Shown in pieces: positions 35,152 through 42,959 of a stretch of DNA of 64,000 bases. Within the stretch, counting starts at the first letter, position 1. Every line of letters begins with the position of its first letter. The position numbers were made by a program, and so were the translations under genes. This DNA comes from Streptomyces chromofuscus (GTDB lineage: Bacteria; Actinomycetota; Actinomycetes; Streptomycetales; Streptomycetaceae): contig NZ_CP063374.1 of the NCBI RefSeq assembly GCF_015160875.1, forward strand, positions 7,257,501 to 7,321,500. Direction: 5' to 3'. Under the pieces are notes generated by a model that had not been told where the DNA came from, searched no databases, and saw nothing but the letters and a program-made list of their open reading frames with translations.

Positions 35152-35231
35152 CCAGACACCCGTACGAGCCGCGGCTCGTTCCCCCCACGTCGGGCCCTTT
35201 CCCCCTGTCCGCCAGACAGAACAGGACCGCC

Positions 35232-36491
35232 GTGAAGCTTCGTCTCCCCGCCCTCGCCTGCGTGTCGGCCTCCCTCCTCGTCGGGTGCGCGCTCGTACCG
35301 TCGAACGGGACCGAACGGCGCACGGTCACCGTGTGGTTGATGAAGGACAGCGCCTCGGCGGAGTTCCTGGAGCGGTTCACCGAGGAGTTCGAGCGCACGC
35401 ACGACGATCTCGACCTCGACATCCGCATCCAGCAGTGGACCGGCATCGGCGAGAAGGTGCAGGCCGCGCTGGAGGCCGACACCCCCGACGGGCCCGACGT
35501 CGTCGAGGTCGGCAACACCCAGGTCCCGCAGTACGTCGACGGCGGCGGCCTGCTCGACCTGACGCTGGAGTCGCTGCGGGACTGGGGCCTGCGCGACTGG
35601 CTGCCCGGCCTCGCCGAACCGGGCCGGCAGCGGTCCACGCAGTACGGCATCCCGTGGTACGCGGCGAACCGCGTCGTCATCTACCGCAAGGACCTGTTCG
35701 AGCGGGCCGGGATCACCCGTCCGCCGAGGACCCGCGACGAATGGCTCGCGGCCACCGAGACGCTCGACTCCGATGGCAACCAGGGCATCTACCTGGCCGG
35801 GCAGGACTGGTACACGCTCTCCGGGTTCATCTGGGACGAGGGCGGCGACCTCGCCCGGGAGGACGGCGGCGTCTGGACCGGCACCCTGGACACCCTCGCG
35901 GCCCTGCGCGGCATGGACTTCTACCGCCGGCTCCAGGCGCTCGGCGAGGGCCCGGTCGACGCCGACGAGGAACACCCGCCGCAGGCCGGGGTGTTCGCCG
36001 AGGGCAAGGTCGCGCAGATCGTGGCCGTACCGGGCCAGGCCCGGGCGATCGTCCGGCAGAACCCCGCCCTCGAGGGCGAACTCGGCTTCTTCCCCGTTCC
36101 CGGCAAGTCCGCCGACAAGCCCGGCGCGGTCTTCACCGGCGGCTCCGACCTCGTTATCCCCCAGAACACCGACCAGCGCGACGGCGCCGTCGCCGTCGTC
36201 GAGGAACTCACCGGCGCCAAGTGGAACACCGAACTGGCCCGGACCATGGACTACGTGCCCAACAAGACGACCCTCGCCGGGGCCGTCGCGGACGAGGAGG
36301 GGGTCGCCGCCATGGCGGCCGGGGCCGCGCAGGGGCGGGCGACCCCGAGCACGCCCGAGTGGGCGGCCGTCGAGGCGGACAACCCGATCAAGGAGTACAT
36401 GACCAGGGTGCTCACCGGCGCCGACCCGGCGGCGGAGGCCCGCCGCGCCTCCCGGCGGATCACCGAGGCGCTGGCGGTCCCCCTCGGCTGA
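35232..36491 (+). CDS. sugar ABC transporter substrate-binding lipoprotein, orphan
   Basis: 419 residues. GTG 35232, lipobox SLLVGCA. The family-1 solute-binding fold shows VTVWLMKDSASAEFLERFTE, PDVVEVGNTQVPQYVDGG, GIPWYAANRVVIYRKDLFER, GITRPPRTRDEWLAATETL and NPIKEYMTRVL. These features fit oligosaccharide- or amino-sugar-binding proteins such as those for chitobiose-like ligands. No permease or ATPase gene follows; a terminator and the convergent egt operon come next. It must use permeases encoded elsewhere or act as a sensor. The promoter has a DasR/GntR-like operator. Confidence 0.88.
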   Translation: MKLRLPALACVSASLLVGCALVPSNGTERRTVTVWLMKDSASAEFLERFTEEFERTHDDLDLDIRIQQWTGIGEKVQAALEADTPDGPDVVEVGNTQVPQYVDGGGLLDLTLESLRDWGLRDWLPGLAEPGRQRSTQYGIPWYAANRVVIYRKDLFERAGITRPPRTRDEWLAATETLDSDGNQGIYLAGQDWYTLSGFIWDEGGDLAREDGGVWTGTLDTLAALRGMDFYRRLQALGEGPVDADEEHPPQAGVFAEGKVAQIVAVPGQARAIVRQNPALEGELGFFPVPGKSADKPGAVFTGGSDLVIPQNTDQRDGAVAVVEELTGAKWNTELARTMDYVPNKTTLAGAVADEEGVAAMAAGAAQGRATPSTPEWAAVEADNPIKEYMTRVLTGADPAAEARRASRRITEALAVPLG

Positions 36492-36576
36492 ACGGCCGAC
36501 GGCGCCCGAGGAGACCGCCGACACCCGCCGCGGACACCGGGCCACCGCACGACCCCGCTGCCGGCTCCCTTGCCGA

Positions 36577-36612
36577 GTCGCTGCTCTGCCGCCCGAGCGG
36601 CAGAGCAGCGAC
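36577..36612. terminator. 15-bp perfect hairpin between converging transcripts
   Basis: GTCGCTGCTCTGCCG (36577-36591), loop CCCGAG, complement 36598-36612. It sits between the binding-protein stop and the egtD stop and can serve both directions. Confidence 0.85.
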
Positions 36613-36646
36613 CTGGATCTCACCGGGGAGCCGGGCACCCGCTCGT

Positions 36647-37627
36647 TCAGCGCGCGGTGGCGAGCACGAGCGCGAAACCGGCGTCGGAGTCGGCCCAGAG
36701 CTGCTGCGTGCGCAGCCCCGCGTCGGTCAGTTCCTCCCGCAGCCCGTCCGTGGTGAACTTCGCGCTGCGTTCGGTGATCCATTCCTCCGCGTCACCGAAA
36801 CGCACGGCCAGATCGAGTTCCCGGATTTTCACGAGTTGCTCGAACCGACTGCGCAGCCTCATCTCGATGTGGCTTTCGGAGCTGTTCCACACCGACACGT
36901 GGTCGAAGGCGTCGGGGTCGAAGTCGGCGTCCAGTTCGCGGTTCAACACGTGCAGCAGGTTCTTGTTGAACTCGGCCGTCACGCCCTGGGCGTCGTCGTA
37001 GGCAGCGGTCATCTCCTGCTCGGTCTTGACCAGGTCGGCGCCGATCAGCAGGAAGTCCTCGGGGCGCATGATGTCTCGCAGCCCCCGCAGGAAGGGGCCA
37101 CGGGCCGACCGCCGGAAGTTGCCCAGCGTGCTGCCGAGGAAGGCGATGAGCCGTGGGCCGTCCTCGGGCAGCGCCGGCAGGACCAGCGGAGCCGTGAAGT
37201 CGGCACGCAGGGCGTGCAGACGGATCCCCGGATAGTCCCGGACGAGTTGGGCGCCGGCCTCGTGGAGGGCGTCCGCGCTGACGTCGACGGCGACGTAGTG
37301 CAGACCGGCCGGGTCCAGCGCCTCGATGATCAGCTTGGACTTCGTCGAACTCCCGGACCCGAGCTCGACGAGGCTGCGGGCCCCGGTCCGCCCGGCGACG
37401 TCCCGGGCGTGCAGCTGGAGCAGCCCCAGCTCCGCCCGCCACAGGGGGTACTCCGGGAGCTGGGTGATCTCCTCGAAGAGCTCGCTGCCCCGGGCGTCGT
37501 AGAACCACGTGGGCGCCGTCGACTTCGGGACGCCGGTCAGCCCGTCGCGGATGTCGGCGCGCAGGGCCTTGGCGTAGTGCTCGGCTTCGAGGACGTCGGT
37601 GTAGGCGTAGGCGCGGGTCTCGGTCAT
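36647..37627 (-). CDS. egtD: L-histidine N-alpha-methyltransferase
   Basis: 326 residues, ATG 37627. WFYDARGSELFEEITQLPEY, LVELGSGSSTKSKLIIEAL, VAVDVSADALHEAG, FLGSTLGNFRR, GADLVKTEQEMTAAYDDAQG, VTAEFNKNLLHVLNRELDAD and IEMRLRSRFEQLVKI are the EgtD signature. The enzyme trimethylates histidine to hercynine, the first step of ergothioneine synthesis. It is the last gene of egtABCD. The N-terminal and SAM-site segments (LHARDVAGRTGARS, DPAGLHYVAVD) differ from the streptomycete EgtD I remember, and a short relic of a more usual egtD start lies just upstream (37624-37782). Confidence 0.9.
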   Translation of the reverse strand: MTETRAYAYTDVLEAEHYAKALRADIRDGLTGVPKSTAPTWFYDARGSELFEEITQLPEYPLWRAELGLLQLHARDVAGRTGARSLVELGSGSSTKSKLIIEALDPAGLHYVAVDVSADALHEAGAQLVRDYPGIRLHALRADFTAPLVLPALPEDGPRLIAFLGSTLGNFRRSARGPFLRGLRDIMRPEDFLLIGADLVKTEQEMTAAYDDAQGVTAEFNKNLLHVLNRELDADFDPDAFDHVSVWNSSESHIEMRLRSRFEQLVKIRELDLAVRFGDAEEWITERSAKFTTDGLREELTDAGLRTQQLWADSDAGFALVLATAR

Positions 37628-37782
37628 GCGTGCCTCTTTTCAGTCGACGCCACATCGGCGCGGTGCCGGGATCGTGCTCCGCCGGTCGGGGGCGCGGCGT
37701 CGGCGGCGACGGGCACCCCGGCCGTCACCGCGTCGGTCGTGAGGTCCTCGGTCAGGGTGCGGGTGGGAAGGAACGGACTCAC
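37624..37782 (-). CDS. short ORF bridging egtC and egtD; likely relic of an egtD 5' end
   Basis: 52 codons. GTG 37782 overlaps the egtC TGA, and its TGA (37624-37626) overlaps the egtD ATG. The product starts SPFLPTRTLTEDLTTDA, closely like the N-terminus I recall for ordinary streptomycete EgtD (SPFxLTRTLPEDATDAA). After ~20 residues similarity stops and the rest (PTGGARSRHRADVAS) looks random. It therefore seems to be the head of the ancestral egtD, left when its body was replaced or deleted, and now acting at most as a coupling leader. Confidence 0.5.
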   Translation of the reverse strand: MSPFLPTRTLTEDLTTDAVTAGVPVAADAAPPTGGARSRHRADVASTEKRHA

Positions 37783-38570
37783 GTGCGGGGCTCCTTGGAG
37801 GGTGGGGCCGCCGAGGCGTCGCTCGGCTCCTTGAGCGGGGTGAGCTGCACGTCGGTGCCGCTCGCCGCCAGCAGGGTGCGGTCGGGCACCTCGTGCCAGC
37901 GTGGGTCGTCGTCGTACGGTTCCGAGGCAACGACCGTGCCGCCGCCCGGCCGGGCGAGGTACCACAGGCTGTCGCCCCAGGCGGTCGCGGCGATCGACTC
38001 GCCGTCGGTGAGCAGCAGGTTCAGCCGGGAGCCCGGGGCCGCCGCGGCGACCTCGGGGACCGTCTCGGCCAGCGCCCGGCCCAGGTCGTCCCCGGCGCGC
38101 AGCCGGGCGAGGACGAGCGCCCACACGACGGCGGAGTCGTTGCGGGCCTCCAGTGACAGCAGGTCCACCGGGGGCAGGCCGTGGGCGAGCTCCGCGAGCG
38201 AGTGCGGCCAGCCGGTGACGGCGCCGTTGTGGCTGAACAGCCAGGACCCCGCGGCGAACGGCGCCGCCGCGGCCTCCGCGTCGGCGCCCGCCAGCGTCGC
38301 GTCCCGCACGGCGGCGAGCAGCGTCCGGGTGCGCACGACCCGGGCCAGGTCGGCGAAGGACAGGTCAGCCCAGATGGGCCCGGCCCGCCGGTAGCGGGCG
38401 GGCCGGGGGTCGCCCTGCGCGTACCAGCCCACCCCGAAGCCGTCGGCGTTGACGGTTCCGTAGCGCTGGCGGCGGGGTGCCCACGACTGCCGGTACAGAC
38501 CGAACGGAGGCTCCACCAGCAGCCTGCCGAGGGCCTCCTCCGGCCCGGTGTACGCCAGGTGACGACACAT
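37779..38570 (-). CDS. egtC: ergothioneine biosynthesis glutamine amidotransferase-like hydrolase
   Basis: 263 residues, ATG 38570. N-terminal nucleophile: CRHLAYTGPEEALGRLLVEP, with Cys2 exposed after Met removal, then NADGFGVGWYA, FSHNGAVTGWP and RNDSAVVWALVLAR. Class II amidotransferase-type hydrolase that removes glutamate from the gamma-glutamyl-hercynyl-cysteine sulfoxide made by EgtB. Its start overlaps the egtB stop. Confidence 0.93.
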   Translation of the reverse strand: MCRHLAYTGPEEALGRLLVEPPFGLYRQSWAPRRQRYGTVNADGFGVGWYAQGDPRPARYRRAGPIWADLSFADLARVVRTRTLLAAVRDATLAGADAEAAAAPFAAGSWLFSHNGAVTGWPHSLAELAHGLPPVDLLSLEARNDSAVVWALVLARLRAGDDLGRALAETVPEVAAAAPGSRLNLLLTDGESIAATAWGDSLWYLARPGGGTVVASEPYDDDPRWHEVPDRTLLAASGTDVQLTPLKEPSDASAAPPSKEPRT

Positions 38571-39934
38571 CAGGCGTCCCCCGACCGGGCGGTGCGGAAG
38601 CCGGAGAAGATCTGCCGCCGGATCGGATAGTCCCAGTTGCGGAAGGTGCCCCGGCAGGCCACCTGGTCCACGGCGAACGAGCCACCGCGCAGGACCTTGT
38701 GCTCGGGCCCGAAGAACACCTCCGAATACTCCTTGTACGGGAACGCCCGGAAGCCCGGGTACGGCAGGAAGTCGCTGGCCGTCCACTCCCACACATCACC
38801 GATCAACTGCCGGACGCCCAGCGGCGACTCACCCTCGGGGTAGCTGCCGGCAGGTGCCGGGCGCAGGTGCCGCTGGCCGAGGTTGGCGTGCTCGGGCGCC
38901 GGGTCGGCGTCGCCCCACGGGTAGCGGGTCGAGCGGCCGGTCGCCGGGTCGTGCCGCGCGGCCTTCTCCCACTCGGCCTCCGTGGGCAGCCGGCGCCCGG
39001 CCCAGCGGGCGTACGCGTCGGCCTCGTACCAGCACACGTGCAGCACCGGCTCGTCGGGCGGCACCACCTCGGTGACGCCGAACCGGCGCCGCAGCCACTG
39101 CCCGCCGTCGCGGCGCCAGAACAGCGGCGCCCTGATGGCGGAGCGGCGGATGTGCGCCCAGCCGTCCGCCGTCCACCAGCGCGGGTCGTCGTAGCCGCCG
39201 TCCTCGATGAACGCCTGGTAGGCCGCGTTCGTCACCGGCGTGGTGTCGATCCAGAACGGCGCCACCTCACGCCGGTGCGCGGGCCGTTCGTTGTCCAGCG
39301 CCCACGGCTCGGTGGAAGTGCCCATGGTGAACGGGCCGCCGGGGACCAGGACCTCGGCCGGTCCGGTGAACAGCGGCACCGGCTCCGGGTCGGGGGCGTG
39401 CAGCGCCTGCGGCCCCTTGCGGAGCTGATGGGTGATCAGCATGGTCTCGTCGTGCTGCTGCTCGTGCTGCGCGATCATCCCGAAGGCGAATCCCGCCTCC
39501 GTCAGCCGTGTCCCGTGGAACGCGGTGCCGGCCAGCACGTCCAGTGCCCGGCCGCGCACCTCGGCCGCGTAGCGGCGGGCCTCGTCGGGCGGCAGCAGCG
39601 GCAGCGAGGGCCGTTCCGCGCGCGGGTGCTCGAAGGCGTCGTACAGGTTGTCGATCTCGGGCCGTATCGCCTCCTGGCCCGCGACCGCGCGCAGCAGCCA
39701 GAGCTCCTCCTGGTTGCCGATGTGCGCCAGGTCCCACACCAGCGGGGACATCAGCGGTGAGTGCTGGGCGGTCAGGTCGGGTCCCTCGACGCAGCTGGTC
39801 AGCAGTGTGGTGCGGTCCCGCGCGGTGACGAGCGAGGTCAGAGCCCGCTCGCGGAACGCCTCGGCGTCGAACTCGCCGGAACTCTCACCGACGGTCTCGC
39901 CGGGCGTCTCCGTGTCGATGGCGGGGTCGGTCAT
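38570..39934 (-). CDS. egtB: ergothioneine sulfoxide synthase
   Basis: 454 residues, ATG 39934. The DinB-like N-terminal domain supplies iron ligands: His in SPLVWDLAHIGNQEELWLLR and the pair in FGMIAQHEQQHDETML. The C-terminal FGE-sulfatase domain has VLVPGGPFTMGTSTEPWALD, TTPVTNAAYQAFIEDGGY, RRLPTEAEWEKAAR, GDVWEWTASDFLPYPGF and VLRGGSFAV. This non-heme iron enzyme joins hercynine and gamma-glutamylcysteine with O2. Overlaps both neighbours by ATGA. Confidence 0.95.
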   Translation of the reverse strand: MTDPAIDTETPGETVGESSGEFDAEAFRERALTSLVTARDRTTLLTSCVEGPDLTAQHSPLMSPLVWDLAHIGNQEELWLLRAVAGQEAIRPEIDNLYDAFEHPRAERPSLPLLPPDEARRYAAEVRGRALDVLAGTAFHGTRLTEAGFAFGMIAQHEQQHDETMLITHQLRKGPQALHAPDPEPVPLFTGPAEVLVPGGPFTMGTSTEPWALDNERPAHRREVAPFWIDTTPVTNAAYQAFIEDGGYDDPRWWTADGWAHIRRSAIRAPLFWRRDGGQWLRRRFGVTEVVPPDEPVLHVCWYEADAYARWAGRRLPTEAEWEKAARHDPATGRSTRYPWGDADPAPEHANLGQRHLRPAPAGSYPEGESPLGVRQLIGDVWEWTASDFLPYPGFRAFPYKEYSEVFFGPEHKVLRGGSFAVDQVACRGTFRNWDYPIRRQIFSGFRTARSGDA

Positions 39935-41232
39935 GTGCGCAGGTCCTTCCAATGGGGGCGGCGGCCCGTGCCGCGCAGCCTGTCGAGCAGGTCGTCGGCG
40001 GGGCAACGGCCCCGGACGACATAGCGGTCCCGGTACGCGGCGACGGCGTCCGTGACCCTGGTGGACGCGCCGAGCCGGGGCAGGGCCCGCAGCGCCGTCG
40101 CGAAACACTCGACGGCCACCTCGTGCAACTCCGGGTCGGCGAGTCCGTACCGGGCCGCGTCCAGCCACAGCCGGTTGTGCGGCGCGGGCAGCGGTCCGGC
40201 CCGCTCGGCCAGGCGCTTGACCGTGCGGTACGCGCTCTCCGCGGCCTCCGGGTCGTCGAACAGGGCGGTCGTCACGGCGAGCGGCACGATCCACCCGTCC
40301 TCGCCGGGCTGCGCGTCGATCATGCGCAGCTCCAGATGGCCGCGCGGCCGGACCGGCGGGAACAGCGTGGTGATGTGGTAGTCGAGGTCGTCCCGGCTCG
40401 GTGGCCTGGGCGCCCCCGATCTGGTCCAGTCCCGGAACGTCAGCCCGCGCGGCACGTGCCATGGGCCGCCGTCCTGCCGTACGCACATCACCGGGGCGTC
40501 CAGCACGTGCCGGGCCCACGCGCCCCGCGGGTCGGCGTCCAGGACGGGCGCGCCCGCCCGGCCGGCGCCGATCTGCACCCAGCGCAGCTGCCGGGTGGAC
40601 AGCCAGCCGGTGGGCCGGCGGCCGGCCAGCGGCGAGTTGGCGAACGCGGCCAGCAGGACCGCGCCCAGCTGGTGCGCCAGCCACCAGCGCCGCACATGGC
40701 CGAGGGGGCCGGGCTCCTCGTATCCGGCGTCCAGGCACACCTGGACCGACGCCGAGGTGCACATCATGGCCCGGCCGGCCGGGCCGGTGCGGTCGAGGAA
40801 CGTCTCCATCGCCTCGTAGCGCGGCGCCCGCAGGAACCGGCGGGGGGCGTGCCACGGGTCGTGGCCGATGCCGAGGAGGCCGAGACCGAGCTCGCGCAGT
40901 ACCGCGCGGACGGCGTCCAGGTCGGCGGAGACGGTGTCCACGCACTCCATCAGCGAGGCGGCGGGCGGGGAGCTCAGCTCCAGCTGGCCGCCGGGTTCGA
41001 CGGTCAGCGCCGACCTCACGGGGGCGGTGCGCAGTGCGGCGTAGGCCGCTTCGAGTCGTTCGGGTGTCACGGTCAGCTGCGGGTCGCGCAGCTCTTGTAC
41101 GAGCCATTCCACTTCGACACCGACGGTGCGAGGTGGTCCGGTCTTGAAGCAGATGCCCCGCACCAGGGCCTCCACTTCGGGTTCGGTGACGGCTGTACGG
41201 GGCTCCGTACAGCCGCTGACTGAGTCAGACAT
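39931..41232 (-). CDS. egtA: ergothioneine biosynthesis glutamate-cysteine ligase
   Basis: 433 residues from ATG 41232 (MSDSVSGCTEPRTAVTE). GVEVEWLVQELRD, TVEPGGQLELSSPPAASLME, LLGIGHDPWHAPRRFLRAPR, RYEAMETF, MMCTSASVQVCLDAG and LELRMIDAQPGEDGWIVPLA are typical of GCS2-type ligases in egt clusters. It makes gamma-glutamylcysteine for EgtB. First gene of the operon; no separate promoter motif was recognised in the 256-base divergent region, although an inverted repeat occurs there. Confidence 0.93.
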   Translation of the reverse strand: MSDSVSGCTEPRTAVTEPEVEALVRGICFKTGPPRTVGVEVEWLVQELRDPQLTVTPERLEAAYAALRTAPVRSALTVEPGGQLELSSPPAASLMECVDTVSADLDAVRAVLRELGLGLLGIGHDPWHAPRRFLRAPRYEAMETFLDRTGPAGRAMMCTSASVQVCLDAGYEEPGPLGHVRRWWLAHQLGAVLLAAFANSPLAGRRPTGWLSTRQLRWVQIGAGRAGAPVLDADPRGAWARHVLDAPVMCVRQDGGPWHVPRGLTFRDWTRSGAPRPPSRDDLDYHITTLFPPVRPRGHLELRMIDAQPGEDGWIVPLAVTTALFDDPEAAESAYRTVKRLAERAGPLPAPHNRLWLDAARYGLADPELHEVAVECFATALRALPRLGASTRVTDAVAAYRDRYVVRGRCPADDLLDRLRGTGRRPHWKDLRT

Positions 41233-41339
41233 GTCGGGATCCTCCTGAGATTCCACCATGCCGCCGGTCCGGTGAAGGGCAAGTCGGACCGGCACACCCG
41301 TCCCACCCAAGCCTCTCGCGCGGCGTCGCACAAGGGTAC

Positions 41340-41365
41340 GCATCCGGAATTGTCGGACCGGATGC
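41340..41365. promoter_or_regulatory. inverted repeat GCATCCGG-N10-CCGGATGC in egtA divergent region
   Basis: Perfect 8-base arms at 41340-41347 and 41358-41365, 108 bases upstream of egtA and 124 bases upstream of the PARG-like gene. The centre AATTGTCGGA is AT-containing. It may be an operator for one or both transcripts. Confidence 0.4.
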
Positions 41366-41488
41366 CCGTTGCTCGGTGGCCCGGGAAACTCCGTTGCACC
41401 GCAGGACCAGCATCGCTCACGATGCGTTCATGAGCACGACGGGGGAGATCGCGGGACGCGCGGTCGTGGCGCCCACGGGGGTGGCGCC

Positions 41489-42316
41489 ATGAGCGCGCGT
41501 CTGCGCGGCATCGCGCGGGAGACCGAGCAGATCGTGGCGACGGGCGCGTACCGGGCGTCCGACGGGCGCACGGTGTCGATCGCCGCGGCGGTGGCGGCAG
41601 CGCGGGACGGGACCCGCATGCACGGCCCCGAGCCGGTGCCGGTGCCGGTGGCGCCCGCGGCCCCGGTGGACACCGTTGTGGAGGTCACCGGCGAGAGCAG
41701 TCTGGAGGCAGCCCGCCGGATCGGCGAGGCGGCCGTGCTGAACTTCGCCTCCGCCCGCAATCCCGGCGGCGGCTTCCTCAACGGCGCCCAGGCCCAGGAG
41801 GAGGCCCTGTGCCGCGCCTCCGCGCTGTACTCGTGCCTGCTGCGGGCCCCGGAGTTCTACGACCATCACCGCGCCCACCGCGACCCGTTCTACACGGACC
41901 GTGTCATCCACTCACCCGCCGTGCCCGTCTTCCGCGACGACCGCGGCCGCCTGCTGGACGAGCCCTACTCCGCGAGCTTTCTGACGGCCGCCGCGCCCAA
42001 CGCCGGGGTGGTGCGCCGCTCGGCGCCGGAGCGGGCGGCCGAACTGCCGCACGCGCTCGCCGTACGCGCCGAACGCGTCCTGGAGACCGCGGCCCGGCAC
42101 GGCTACCGCCGGCTGGTGCTGGGTGCCTGGGGCTGCGGGGTGTTCCGAAACGATCCGGCGCAGGTCGCGGGCGCCTTCCGGGGGCTGCTGGAGCCGGGCG
42201 GACGGTTCGCGGGGAGGTTCGAGCACGTGGTGTTCGGCGTGCTGGACCGTACGCCCGGGGCGGTGACCCGGGAGGCGTTCGTACGGGCGTTCCCCGAGCG
42301 TCAGTTCCAGCCGTAG
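41489..42316 (+). CDS. microbial PARG-like protein (TIGR02452 family)
   Basis: 275 residues, ATG 41489. The macrodomain-type poly(ADP-ribose) glycohydrolase loop NFASARNPGGGFLNGAQAQE-EALCR contains the GGG...QEE catalytic signature. SALYSCLLRAPEFYDHHR, FYTDRVIHSPAVPVFRDD, LTAAAPNAGVV and RLVLGAWGCGVFRNDPAQVA complete the family pattern. It should hydrolyse ADP-ribose links on proteins or nucleic acids. No ADP-ribosyltransferase is adjacent. Its last 16 bases overlap the convergent PemK-like gene. Confidence 0.9.
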   Translation: MSARLRGIARETEQIVATGAYRASDGRTVSIAAAVAAARDGTRMHGPEPVPVPVAPAAPVDTVVEVTGESSLEAARRIGEAAVLNFASARNPGGGFLNGAQAQEEALCRASALYSCLLRAPEFYDHHRAHRDPFYTDRVIHSPAVPVFRDDRGRLLDEPYSASFLTAAAPNAGVVRRSAPERAAELPHALAVRAERVLETAARHGYRRLVLGAWGCGVFRNDPAQVAGAFRGLLEPGGRFAGRFEHVVFGVLDRTPGAVTREAFVRAFPERQFQP

Positions 42317-42756
42317 CGCTCGCGGAGCCGGTGCCGCACCAGGTTGAAGCGCATCCGGTCCAGGGCGCACGCCTCCCGCCGCATGCCCTGCTCGTGCAAC
42401 CGCAGCACCCGGTCGACGTCCACCCACGAGTCCCGCCCCGACCGGTCCCACGGCCCGTGGCCGATCGGTACCCACTCCCGGTCGCCGTCGTGCCTCCTGC
42501 TGGACAGCTGCACGGCGAGGAGGGTGCCCGCCGCCTCCCGCGCCACCACCAGCACCGGGCGGTCCTTGCCGCGCCCGTCATTCTCCTCGAAGGGCACCCA
42601 CGTCCACACGATCTCGCCGGGGTCCGGGTCGCCGTCGTGCGCGGGCGAGTACTCGGTGCGCACCCGGCCGACCTCGCGCGGGTCGGCCTCGGTGGTCGCG
42701 GTGGGGCCGAAGCGGCCGGGGACGTTCTCGTCCGTGAAGGCAGTCACGGGGGTCAC
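42301..42756 (-). CDS. PemK/MazF-fold protein, lone
   Basis: 151 residues, ATG 42756. The C-terminal ~100 residues carry the PemK/MazF-like strand pattern: GEIVWTWVPFEENDGRGKDR, PVLVVAREAAGTLLAVQLSS, DREWVPIGHGPWDRSGRDSW, VDVDRVLRLHE. A ~45-residue polar N-terminal extension is unusual for a toxin. No antitoxin gene accompanies it. Such stand-alone actinobacterial members may not be toxins. It overlaps the PARG-like gene tail to tail. Confidence 0.75.
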   Translation of the reverse strand: MTPVTAFTDENVPGRFGPTATTEADPREVGRVRTEYSPAHDGDPDPGEIVWTWVPFEENDGRGKDRPVLVVAREAAGTLLAVQLSSRRHDGDREWVPIGHGPWDRSGRDSWVDVDRVLRLHEQGMRREACALDRMRFNLVRHRLRERYGWN

Positions 42757-42959
42757 GGTAACGGGCGGTCCGGAGGCCTACTTCGGCGAGGGGCCGCAGG
42801 TCGCGTCGGCGGGCGGTCCGCAGGCTCACGGTCGACGGGCGGTGCGAAAGTCGCGCAACGAAGGCTCACGGGCGGCCCGGACGCCGACATCAACGGCCTT
42901 TGCGAGGCCCGACGTGAACGGGTGGGGCAGGCACACGTCAGTCGCGCGGGCGATCGCCC

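Noticed and set aside
34796..35680. Long minus-strand extension upstream of dodecin
   Set aside because: Dodecins are ~70 residues and ATG 35011 has a strong GGAGAGGAG site; the extension runs antisense to the binding-protein gene.
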